39,923 bases of DNA. It comes from SIAJ01 sp036266155. Lineage in GTDB: Bacteria; Planctomycetota; Planctomycetia; Gemmatales; Gemmataceae. Of the stretch, positions 31,447-39,923 are shown in pieces (position 1 is the first letter of the stretch; each line of letters begins with the position of its first letter). Where the stretch lies: NCBI GenBank assembly GCA_036266155.1, contig DATANR010000296.1:1-39923 (forward strand), in the 5' to 3' direction. The position numbers and the translations under genes were made by a program. The notes under the pieces were generated by a model, which had not been told where the DNA came from, did not search any database, and worked only from the letters and a program-made list of their open reading frames with translations.

Positions 31447-32637
31447 TCATGCAAACGTCAGAACCAGACCGAACGCCACGGCCCCGACGACGACGAGGGA
31501 GACGCTCAGCGGCGACAGTGGGTCGTGCGTGACGATCGTCCCACTGCCGGGTGGCGGGAGTTCGACGGAACTCACTCCGGGCGGCTCCCACACGAGACCA
31601 TCGTCGGGCGATATCAACTTGCAGCGCGTCTGGTATAGCGCGTAGCCAACCGCCGCCAGCAAGAGTGACGATGCCGAGACGAACTCAAGGGGAGAGCGCT
31701 CCAGGAGATCAGAAATAGGCTGCAAGAGCGGCCAGCCAATTTGATCGCTTGAGTGAAGCACTGCAAGACCGTTATTCACAAAGTGAATGAACATCGCCGC
31801 CCACAGCGAACGTGTGGCCACATAAGTTGCGTAAATCGCCGCTCCAAAGAACATGGCCCAAAGGCCTTGCCGCGGTTCGAGGTGAATGGCGCCGAAGAGG
31901 AACGACGTCATCAACATCACAGCCCACATCGGATAGCGGCCGGCGAGTCCGCGGCCCAAGAAGCCGCGACACCAGAACTCCTCGTTGACCGCCGGCAGGA
32001 TCGCGACCGCAAAAAAGGCAAGGAGGAACGGCGTCTTCTTCAAGAGCGGCTCGACGGCCTCGATCCCTGGCCATTCAAAATCGATATTCGCGCGATTGAG
32101 CAGGTCCTGAACGCTCGGGACATATTTCATGATGGGCTGCTCGACGGCGGATGAGACACCCAGGAGCGCCGGAAACCCGATCAGGATCAAAACCCAATGC
32201 GTAATCGACGGCCATCGGGTCAGAGCCATGCGCCGCTTCCATTGACGCCCAATTCGCCATCGAATCATGATCCAACCGAACAATACGCCGACGAGGTGCG
32301 AGGCGATCAGCACCGTCAGCATCATCAATCGCCCGTCGTCTCCCTGAACCCATTCTTTCTGCTTGGCGGGGTCGTTCAACATACCTTGACCGTTGTTCGC
32401 GACCTCAATCGCCATGAACACGAAGATAATTGGGATACCGCAGAAGATCAGTGCCAAGAACTGGGTCACTATCAAATAAAGCACACACCAAAGCACGGCC
32501 ATCCAGAAGCCAAACGCTGGCTCGGGCTTGGTCTTCCCCTCTGGTCGGCTCCGAAGCGGGGGCAAGTCGGAGTCCTTCGGCGGCACCGGCCGTAGATGCG
32601 AAATTTCGTCAAAGCCGTCCGGCCGTTCGGAACTCAT
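31447..32637 (-). CDS. CPBP family intramembrane metalloprotease (CAAX/Rce1-like)
   Basis: A protein of 396 residues with a soluble N-terminus of about 40 residues and about eight helices. The family motifs are complete: Glu219-Glu220 and Arg224 in NEEFWCRG, FLFGAIHLEP (His252) and HFVNNG (His285, Asn289). These are the glutamate and histidine ligands and catalytic residues of Rce1/CPBP glutamyl proteases of the membrane. The last helix is followed by a short tail and another helix (LSVSLVVVGAVAFGLVLTF). The substrate is unknown; bacterial members often process peptides or membrane proteins. It is 10 bp downstream of the polytopic GT39-like gene and may be its operon partner. Confidence 0.9.
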   Translation of the reverse strand: MSSERPDGFDEISHLRPVPPKDSDLPPLRSRPEGKTKPEPAFGFWMAVLWCVLYLIVTQFLALIFCGIPIIFVFMAIEVANNGQGMLNDPAKQKEWVQGDDGRLMMLTVLIASHLVGVLFGWIMIRWRIGRQWKRRMALTRWPSITHWVLILIGFPALLGVSSAVEQPIMKYVPSVQDLLNRANIDFEWPGIEAVEPLLKKTPFLLAFFAVAILPAVNEEFWCRGFLGRGLAGRYPMWAVMLMTSFLFGAIHLEPRQGLWAMFFGAAIYATYVATRSLWAAMFIHFVNNGLAVLHSSDQIGWPLLQPISDLLERSPLEFVSASSLLLAAVGYALYQTRCKLISPDDGLVWEPPGVSSVELPPPGSGTIVTHDPLSPLSVSLVVVGAVAFGLVLTFA

Positions 32638-32647
32638 CGCTGCCTCA

Positions 32648-34180
32648 TCAGTAATGCACCCAGTCCATGTACTCGGCCCATTGATAGATCCACGGGTGCC
32701 GCCACGGATTGGCCCAAGTGTAGGTCGCGGAGAACGCCGACGCCCCTAAACAAAGATAGGCAAACCACCGGCCGCCGCGTGCCCGGCTCATGCGATCGAC
32801 GGCCGGCAACATCGCCAGCAACAGCAACGGTGTCAGCCAGAACAACCACCGCGGCCCGCTCGACCAGCCTCCGTAGTTGTTCGTCTTCCAGATGTAAAAG
32901 CCTACGACAACCGCGAGAATGAGCGGCGTCAATCGATGTAAACGCGACACGCCCGCCGGGCCCTTCTGTGGGAACGCCATCCCGACGAGCGCCAGCAGCC
33001 AGATCGGCGTCAGCGAGAAGAGCCCGTGATGGCCGACCACGAAGTTGAACGCGTAAACCTCCTTCGGCTCGTCAATGAAATCGATGCCCGGCTCAGGTGG
33101 GTTCTTAAGGACCTTGTTCCCCAATGCCAACTGGTCCGCGTCATAGCGCTTGCTCCAATGGCTCCCTGGATACTCGTACCACGGGCCGCCGAACTTGGCG
33201 TAGACCGGCTCCCATGTACCGATGGCCTTGTAATTGATCCACGTCTGGGCCGCGATCGGGATCAATAGGGCCGGGATGAACCAGATCAGCCCCTTCCACG
33301 ATGCACGGAGAATCAGGAACGCGACCGCCCCCGCGAACGCCGCGGCCGGCAGATCCATGCAGATGGCGAGCCCCGCGAATAGCCCGGCGACGATCAGCCG
33401 AATCGGCGAGCGGAGCCCATCCGTCGCGGGTCCTTCCACCATGTACGGCGGAATCACTACCTTGCGTCCGGAGCCGCAGATCGCATAGAGGGCATAGACG
33501 ATGCAACATGCGGCCGGCACGTGGTTGTTGAGGGTGATCGCGAACGTCGTTAGAAATGTCCCGCCGCAAGCGGCCGCGAACGTGAACAGCCGGCCCCAGT
33601 CGGTGGTGCCATAGCGCTCGATCAAGAGCGCCAACAGATAGAGAGCCAGAACCAGCGGCAGCACGTTGGTCAGGAGCAGGATCGGGACGACGACTTCCCA
33701 CTTGTGCTCATCGATGTTCTTGTGCAGGTAGTGATGCAATATCCAATATTCGCCCGCGACGATCACGGTGAGTAGCGGCGGCTTGGTGGAGAAGAAGTCA
33801 TGCGTCTCCGGGTGCAAGACGACGTCGACGGAACCGAACCCCTTGTTGCCGGGGAACAGAATCCCCTTGTCCGTGTACCCCTTCGTCGGGTCGATCTCAT
33901 TCGGCACTCGTTGGCCAATGACGAACGTGTGCTCTTCGACGAGCGCTTTCACCGTCGCCCAGCGAGCCCGGTCGTTGGACGAAAACGTGGGCCACGGCGT
34001 CGGCGCCTTGTCCGGCCACTTGCGCGCCGGGTAGAACTCGCCCGGCGCGTCCGGCTTCGGCTTCGGCGTGTGCAGACTCGGTTCGAAGAGCAATTCGACA
34101 TTCACGACGCGCGCGACCATCAAGCCCGTGGCAACGACGAGGAAGAGCGAGTAAAGCGATCGGCGGAGAGTGGGGTCCAT
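32648..34180 (-). CDS. Polytopic membrane protein, GT39/ArnT-like
   Basis: A protein of 510 residues; ATG at 34180 is preferred to the TTG at 34192 next to the palindrome. About ten helices are predicted. After the first helix a periplasmic loop carries FFSTKPPLLTVIVAGEYW; a KPP motif in the first large loop is shared with PMT/ArnT-type glycosyltransferases (GT-C fold) that use polyprenyl-phosphate sugars. GGWSSGPRWLFWLTPLLLL near the C-terminus is also seen in planctomycete relatives. The assignment is moderate: no DxD or DE catalytic pair is obvious. It is 84 bp downstream of the family 2 glycosyltransferase, which could make its lipid-linked sugar donor (inference). Confidence 0.6.
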   Translation of the reverse strand: MDPTLRRSLYSLFLVVATGLMVARVVNVELLFEPSLHTPKPKPDAPGEFYPARKWPDKAPTPWPTFSSNDRARWATVKALVEEHTFVIGQRVPNEIDPTKGYTDKGILFPGNKGFGSVDVVLHPETHDFFSTKPPLLTVIVAGEYWILHHYLHKNIDEHKWEVVVPILLLTNVLPLVLALYLLALLIERYGTTDWGRLFTFAAACGGTFLTTFAITLNNHVPAACCIVYALYAICGSGRKVVIPPYMVEGPATDGLRSPIRLIVAGLFAGLAICMDLPAAAFAGAVAFLILRASWKGLIWFIPALLIPIAAQTWINYKAIGTWEPVYAKFGGPWYEYPGSHWSKRYDADQLALGNKVLKNPPEPGIDFIDEPKEVYAFNFVVGHHGLFSLTPIWLLALVGMAFPQKGPAGVSRLHRLTPLILAVVVGFYIWKTNNYGGWSSGPRWLFWLTPLLLLAMLPAVDRMSRARGGRWFAYLCLGASAFSATYTWANPWRHPWIYQWAEYMDWVHY

Positions 34181-34193
34181 ATTTGCATCCAAC

Positions 34194-34265
34194 GGCGAGC
34201 GGAGCCGCGTAAGCGGCCCGATGTTGACCTGTCATTATCGGGCCGCTTACGCGGCTCCGCTCGCC
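34194..34265. repeat. Perfect 29-bp REP-like palindrome between two genes
   Basis: Arms 34194-34222 and 34237-34265 are exact inverted repeats around a 14-base loop; the core is GAGCGGAGCCGCGTAAGCGG. The right arm shares its last base with the TAG stop (34265-34267) of the minus-strand glycosyltransferase, and the left arm comes within two bases of the TTG at 34190-34192. It belongs to the same family as the element at 28004-28124. Confidence 0.9.
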
Positions 34266-35182
34266 TATCCAATCCGCTCCACGATGCTATACGGCTCGTC
34301 CGTCCGCAGGGCCGCCAGCGTTTCGGCTTGCAGGCCATTGAGAAACACCATCAGCGAGCCGAGCACGCCGAGTACGATCGCCAGCATCGTCAGCGGTGAG
34401 AACAACGGGCTCCAGAAGATGCCGATCACGGCGAGCACAACCGCCGCCATGATCATCAGCAGCGTCGTGTGCCCAAACAGGTGCATCGGCCGTCGGCCAT
34501 AGGTCGTCAGATACTTGACCGTCACCAAATCCAAAAAGCCGCGGAGGAAGCGGCGGAAGCCGTATTTCGATCGACCAAACTTGCGGGCCCGGTGCTGAAT
34601 TACCAACTCGCCGACGCGAAAGCCCTTCGCGGCGGCCAGAACGGGCACGAAGCGATGGAACTCGCCGTAGAGCCGGACTTCTTTGAAGATCGCCGTGTCG
34701 TACGCCTTCATGCCGCAGTTGTGATCGTGCAGGTTCACTCCGGTCAACCAGCTCACCATGCCGTTGAACACGCGGCTCGGCAAGACCTTGTGCCACGGGT
34801 CGTGGCGCACCTTCTTCCACCCGCTCACGAGATCAAATCCCGAATCCAGTTGCTTGAGGAAGTTCGGAATCTCGGCCGGATCGTCTTGCAAATCTGCGTC
34901 AAGCGTCAGCGCCTGCGCCCCTCGCGCTTCACGGAAGCCGGCTTGCAGCGCAGCCGCCTTGCCGAAGTTGCGGCGGAACTTCAGGCCGCGGATGCGTGGG
35001 TCGTGGGCGGCCAGTTCCTTGACCAGGTCCCACGAACCGTCGGTGCTGCCGTCATCGATGAAGATGATCTCGATGGCCAGGTTTTGATCGCGAGCGACGG
35101 CCCCGATCTCGGCGCACAGGGCCGCGAGACTCTCACGCTCGTTAAACATGGGGATGACGAGCGACAGCGCGGGGTCAGTCAT
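34265..35182 (-). CDS. Family 2 glycosyltransferase, polyprenyl-phosphate sugar synthase type (DPM1/ArnC-like)
   Basis: A protein of 305 residues. The GT-A start SLVIPMFNERESL, FIDDGSTDGS (Asp43/Asp44) and the metal-binding LDADLQDDP (Asp95, Asp97) are present. Further motifs are RRNFGKAAALQAGF and the acceptor-side GRSKYGFRRFLRGFLDL. Two C-terminal helices (about 235-258 and 264-288) anchor it. Such enzymes move a sugar from a nucleotide to a polyprenyl phosphate on the inner face of the membrane. Its start overlaps the end of the LPG-synthase-like gene by 8 bp, so the two are coupled; the pair may make and move a lipid-linked sugar. Confidence 0.92.
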   Translation of the reverse strand: MTDPALSLVIPMFNERESLAALCAEIGAVARDQNLAIEIIFIDDGSTDGSWDLVKELAAHDPRIRGLKFRRNFGKAAALQAGFREARGAQALTLDADLQDDPAEIPNFLKQLDSGFDLVSGWKKVRHDPWHKVLPSRVFNGMVSWLTGVNLHDHNCGMKAYDTAIFKEVRLYGEFHRFVPVLAAAKGFRVGELVIQHRARKFGRSKYGFRRFLRGFLDLVTVKYLTTYGRRPMHLFGHTTLLMIMAAVVLAVIGIFWSPLFSPLTMLAIVLGVLGSLMVFLNGLQAETLAALRTDEPYSIVERIG

Positions 35183-36209
35183 TCAGGCCCTCGGCAGCGG
35201 CCGCCTCGGCGCGAACGGCAGCGCGGGCAGCGGATGGAGCGAAGCGATAGAGTATCGCGGCCATGAGCAATTCGGAAGTCGTACCGAGCAATCGGAACCA
35301 GACAGCCAGGATCGCGGCCAACCCGTCGGCCTCGGTGGCCCCCAGGTTCAATCGAGCCTTTAACTCGACCGCCAACAGGAGCTGAAGGGCGAGATCGCGC
35401 ACGCCGAACCCGGCCGGCATGAAAAACGCTACAAACCCAAGCACATACGCAATCGCGTTGATCGACACCAGATTCCAGTATTCCTCCGCCGTCATCGGGC
35501 CGTCCGGTTGAAGGCCGACCAGAGTCAGCAGCAGGCAGCCGCCGAGCACGAACCAGCCGAGTGCATCGAACGCCAGGCCGAAGACGACCATGTGAAGCTT
35601 CACGCGCGGAAACTGCTTGGCATCGGCTCCTTTGCGCCAGCGGTTGACGCGGTTGACAAAGCGATTGAGCCCGACCAGGCCGATGGGCGCCAGGGCGATC
35701 GGCAGGATCAGCCAATAGCGGTTCAACTCCGGCAAGCTGCCGCCGCGAGCTTCGAGCTGGGCGCCGAGCCCCTGCCACAGCGACTCCGGCAGCAGGACAA
35801 CTCCAACCAGAGCGCCGGCGCCAACCCAAACGAGGCTCTCGTACATGGCCGTGATGCCGACGGCCGTCCGACTGATGCCAATGCCGCGCAGCATCCCGAT
35901 ACGGATGATGATGACCAGGATCTTGCCCGGCACGTACTTGCCCATCTGGCTGATGAAATACGCCCGCAACCCGGTGGCGGCCGACGCGTGTGCCCCCTGA
36001 TTGTTCAACAGGATGACGTAGTAGAGCCCCCAGACGGTATAGGCGAGGAGATAGACCACTGCAGCCACCAGCAGCCAGTGGAACTGGGGGACCAGATGGC
36101 CGCTCCAGAGGCCGGGTTGATTGAGCTTCTTGAAGAAGTACCACCCGACGCACGCAACCACCACCAGGGGCAGCACGTACTTCCATGTCATGCCGGCGAC
36201 GCGACGCAT
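35175..36209 (-). CDS. LPG-synthase transmembrane-region (UPF0104/AglD-like) protein
   Basis: A protein of 344 residues with about eight helices; ATG at 36209 (alternative ATG at 36191). Family phrases are visible: RAYFISQMGKYVPGKILVII, then the helix after GISRTAVGITAMYESLVWVG, and the late VLGFVAFFMPAGFGVRDLAL. These are the hallmarks of the LPG_synthase_TM family, in which the PG..G..D phrase is conserved. There is no C-terminal lysyl-transferase domain, so it is the stand-alone form thought to flip or handle lipid-linked substrates. It overlaps the downstream glycosyltransferase by 8 bp and acts with it. Confidence 0.88.
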   Translation of the reverse strand: MRRVAGMTWKYVLPLVVVACVGWYFFKKLNQPGLWSGHLVPQFHWLLVAAVVYLLAYTVWGLYYVILLNNQGAHASAATGLRAYFISQMGKYVPGKILVIIIRIGMLRGIGISRTAVGITAMYESLVWVGAGALVGVVLLPESLWQGLGAQLEARGGSLPELNRYWLILPIALAPIGLVGLNRFVNRVNRWRKGADAKQFPRVKLHMVVFGLAFDALGWFVLGGCLLLTLVGLQPDGPMTAEEYWNLVSINAIAYVLGFVAFFMPAGFGVRDLALQLLLAVELKARLNLGATEADGLAAILAVWFRLLGTTSELLMAAILYRFAPSAARAAVRAEAAAAEGLND

Positions 36210-36300
36210 GGGGAGAAGTGTAGAAGAACGGAAGGAATTCAGCCGCGCGGATCGTGAACCCGTATTCTCGGCGCCGGCCTCGGCAGCTCCTCAATCGCCC

Positions 36301-36440
36301 GAAGACGAGTAAGAGCAGGAGTAAGATGAGGATTAGGAGCAAGAGAAAGAGCAAGAGTAGGACAATCGGCACAATCGGAGTTAATCGGTCTCTTGCTCTT
36401 GCTCCTCCTCTTACTCTTGGTCCTACTCCTGCTCCTAATC
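36301..36440. repeat. Imperfect inverted repeat of purine-rich hexamers
   Basis: A purine arm (36301-36362, words such as AAGAGC, AGGAGC, AAGAGT) is mirrored by a pyrimidine arm (36389-36440, GCTCTT, GCTCCT, ACTCTT). The arms are not exact complements over their length but share GATTAGGAGCA/TGCTCCTAATC ends. It looks like a relative in design of the GAGATT element at 15536-15640. It lies between the DUF1559 gene and the LPG-type gene. Confidence 0.65.
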
Positions 36441-36491
36441 AGCTTGGCAGCGCTTCCGGCGTCGCGCGAATTTGGCGACCGGCTTTGATGG

Positions 36492-37607
36492 TCAATAATC
36501 GCTCGGACTGATCACTTCGCCGCCGCTGGCCGTGACGAGGGCGGCCAGGACGGTAATGTTAATCGATTGCCGGACGAACTTGACGGACCCATCCGCAAAG
36601 CACACGTTCGCCCCACCGGAATGGAAGCTGTAAATGTCGCCCTGCAGGTTGTTGCAGTTCATTGCGCACGTGCCCGAGCCGATGCTCCCCTTGCCGGTTG
36701 CATCGGTGCCAGTCACCGTGAGACGGTTGTCGGAATCGGCCCAGATTGGGCCGGTGATCTTGGTCGTGTCGTACGGAACCGGAACGCGGTCGGTGAAGTA
36801 TTGCATCGATCGGCCGCCGGCTTCCGAGAACAAGGTTGTGTTGCTCGTTCCGTCCGTGATCGACGCGAACGGGTTGATGCCGTTCTGTCGCATTGCACCT
36901 TTGCTTGGCGCTCCGGGCCAGGTGGCGGCGACGACCGGATTGGCAAAGGCGACCTCGGCCCCGGTGGAATCCTTCGCGGTCTTTACCTGACATAGCGGTG
37001 CATAGTCCGCGGTCCAACCGGTCGAGGTGTTCTTGGTGGTTGGATAGACCGGACCGCCGAGCGTGTTGGTGGCCGATCCCGGAGCGCTCGGGGGAGCGAA
37101 GCTGTTGTTCGACGGCCCGATGTAGTTGGTCGCATAGGCGGGGACCATCGAGTCGCTCGACTGGCTCGACGGGCAGCGGAAGAGCTTGAACTTGATCTGC
37201 AGCGCGGGGGCGTTGCGTGGGTCGCTCCAGTCGACGTTAAACCAGTATTGCGAACTGATGTTGTTCTGCTCGATGTAGGGGAGCAACACAACGAGGACGC
37301 TGCAGCGCCCTTGCGTGCCGCTCTCGTTGCCCTGGGCCGGCACCGTGAAAATGTCGAACGGAATGTACGGCGGCTGGCTATTGTTTTTGGTGATGGCGTT
37401 GTACGGCAGCCCGCCCATTGCCGACTCAAAGTTGTGGCATGCCAGCCCCAGCTGTTTGAGGTTGTTCGTGCACTTCAGCCGGTTGGCGGCTTCGCGCACT
37501 TTTTGGACCGCTGGCAGGAGCAGGCCGATCAGGATCGCGATAATTGCAATAACCACAAGAAGTTCGATCAACGTGAATCCGTAACGTGCCGAACGTGATG
37601 CGTGCAT
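36492..37607 (-). CDS. DUF1559 protein with type II/IV prepilin-like N-terminus
   Basis: A protein of 371 residues; ATG at 37607 with AGGAG six bases upstream. The N-terminus MHASRSARYGFTLIELLVVI is a prepilin leader: cleavage after Gly10 and methylation of Phe11, with Glu15 at position +5. Then a hydrophobic helix and the planctomycete phrase PAVQKVREAANRLKCTNNLKQLGLACHNFES. Near the C-terminus is the family's FHSGGANVCFADGSVKFV (H-X9-DG) motif. DUF1559 proteins are present in very large numbers in Planctomycetota and are thought to be pilin-like surface fibre subunits; the exact role is unknown. It is a single-gene unit here, with a purine/pyrimidine hairpin downstream. Confidence 0.95.
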   Translation of the reverse strand: MHASRSARYGFTLIELLVVIAIIAILIGLLLPAVQKVREAANRLKCTNNLKQLGLACHNFESAMGGLPYNAITKNNSQPPYIPFDIFTVPAQGNESGTQGRCSVLVVLLPYIEQNNISSQYWFNVDWSDPRNAPALQIKFKLFRCPSSQSSDSMVPAYATNYIGPSNNSFAPPSAPGSATNTLGGPVYPTTKNTSTGWTADYAPLCQVKTAKDSTGAEVAFANPVVAATWPGAPSKGAMRQNGINPFASITDGTSNTTLFSEAGGRSMQYFTDRVPVPYDTTKITGPIWADSDNRLTVTGTDATGKGSIGSGTCAMNCNNLQGDIYSFHSGGANVCFADGSVKFVRQSINITVLAALVTASGGEVISPSDY

Positions 37608-37833
37608 TGCGACTCCTGGGTGTCCGCGCGATGAACGAATGAGCAACACCGACGAGGGCGGCGGGCTCGAAGGAAGAAGATTACGAAGGTCACGTTTGGA
37701 TCTGAGGTGGAAGGGATTGAGGTCCAATGACGATTCAATGAAGAATGTGTGAACGAGGTTGGGTCTGATAACGCAAATCTGCCGATTTTGACCGGGTATA
37801 CCGCGATCGAACCGACGGAAGTCATGCCGAATC

Positions 37834-37862
37834 TTGATATTTCCGATAAGATAGGTTATCTA
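37834..37862 (+). promoter_or_regulatory. Candidate promoter with overlapping dyad for the sulfite reductase gene
   Basis: TTGATA (37834-37839) is separated by 17 bp from TATCTA (37857-37862), a good -35 with a poor -10. The dyad AGATA-GGT-TATCT (37849-37861) overlaps the -10, a common place for a repressor site. It is 45 bases upstream of the start ATG. Sequence evidence only. Confidence 0.35.
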
Positions 37863-37906
37863 AACCCGCCTTCTTCGCATTTTGCCGGCTTTTGACGGGG
37901 TTTTTC

Positions 37907-39640
<1,734 letters not shown>

Positions 39641-39653
39641 TAGCCTCTATCGG

Positions 39654-39784
39654 CTAAAGTTCCTTCGTCGCCGCGTGATTCTCTTTCAGCCAATCCATCA
39701 ACGTCACCGGCTCGCGGTCGTCGATCTGGATGTACCACGAGAAGCCGAACTTGTTTTTCGCCAGCCGCGTGACGAACTCCTTCC
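39654..39784 (-). pseudogene. C-terminal remnant of a minus-strand gene cut by an IS element
   Basis: On the minus strand an open frame reads KEFVTRLAKNKFGFSWYIQI, then DDREPVTLMDWLKENHAATK and EL before a TAG at 39654-39656. Composition and codon use are like a real gene, but the frame meets the left end of the insertion sequence at a TA dinucleotide (39785-39786). No family was recognised. The 5' part, if it still exists, lies beyond the insertion and outside the window. Confidence 0.6.
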
Positions 39785-39923
39785 TAGTGCTCTATCACAC
39801 GCTGAAGTTAGGGTAGCGTGTGTGGGAGGAGTTGACCAAAATGGCAGCAACCAAGGAGGGGTGCTGTCATGCAGAAGAAATACATCGTCCGGCTCACCGA
39901 TGAAGAACGAGCGACATTGGACG
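39785..39923 (+). mobile_element. Left end of an IS630-type insertion sequence (partial)
   Basis: From the TA at 39785 the sequence changes character; GTGCTCTATCACACGCTGAA is a plausible terminal inverted repeat, and TA is the usual IS630/Tc1 target. The transposase gene starts 80 bp inside. The right end is outside the window, so the boundary is provisional. Confidence 0.6.
39869..39923 (+). CDS. IS630-type transposase, N-terminus (partial)
   Basis: ATG at 39869 follows a strong ribosome site AAGGAGGGG (39853-39861). The visible residues MQKKYIVRLTDEERATLD match the start of many IS630-family transposases (KKYIV.LT.EER..L), which leads into a helix-turn-helix. The DDE catalytic part is beyond the window edge. 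An ATG at 39841 is in another frame and is not used. Confidence 0.75.
   Translation, partial: MQKKYIVRLTDEERATLD

Overview
The window looks like a chromosomal piece of a GC-rich Planctomycetota bacterium, most likely from the Gemmata lineage. That placement is an inference from gene content: a DUF1559 prepilin-like protein, a MoxR/DUF58/BatA-type operon with a huge periplasmic coiled-coil protein, an Lpg1974-like outer-membrane protein, PQQ-propeller and prenyltransferase-fold secreted proteins, and many gene-abutting palindromes. No tRNA, rRNA or CRISPR array was recognised.

Region 1 (1-2.2 kb) holds the tail of an upstream gene, a secreted YncE-like beta-propeller protein and a convergent beta-barrel outer-membrane protein. 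Region 2 (2.5-10.8 kb) is the most striking part. A divergent pentahaem c-type cytochrome faces four tightly coupled plus-strand genes. These encode a five-helix membrane protein with two His pairs each spaced by 14 (a probable dihaem cytochrome b), a membrane-anchored decahaem cytochrome c, a NuoE-NuoF fusion (FMN, NADH, 2Fe-2S and 4Fe-4S sites), and an 879-residue protein joining a NuoG/HoxU-like Fe-S head, two cyclic-nucleotide-binding domains and a DmsB-like four-cluster ferredoxin tail. Together they read as a complete electron path between cytoplasmic NAD(H) and periplasmic multihaem cytochromes, possibly gated by a nucleotide second messenger.

Region 3 (10.8-15.7 kb) has a DUF3307 membrane protein, a candidate structured RNA with interleaved (pseudoknot) stems and a strong terminator, two paralogous small secreted proteins, and an orphan family 5 solute-binding protein with an unusual N-terminal half. 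A perfect 36-bp inverted repeat built of GAGATT-type hexamers follows.

Region 4 (15.7-30.1 kb, all minus strand) runs, in transcription order, MoxR ATPase, DUF58, BatA-like vWA protein, second vWA/GATase-like protein, DUF4175-like membrane protein, 1044-residue coiled-coil protein, prenyltransferase-fold protein and PQQ propeller. The first six form a plausible ATPase/vWA operon; several junctions carry palindromic repeats that touch the stop codons.

Region 5 (30.2-37.6 kb) holds a methyltransferase with a Cys4 knuckle, a CPBP intramembrane protease, and an envelope-glycan set (polytopic GT39-like protein, family 2 glycosyltransferase, LPG-synthase-type flippase-like protein), then the DUF1559 protein. 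Region 6 (37.8 kb to the end) has an assimilatory sulfite/nitrite reductase haemoprotein, the C-terminal remnant of a minus-strand gene, and the left end of an IS630-type insertion sequence that appears to have cut that gene.
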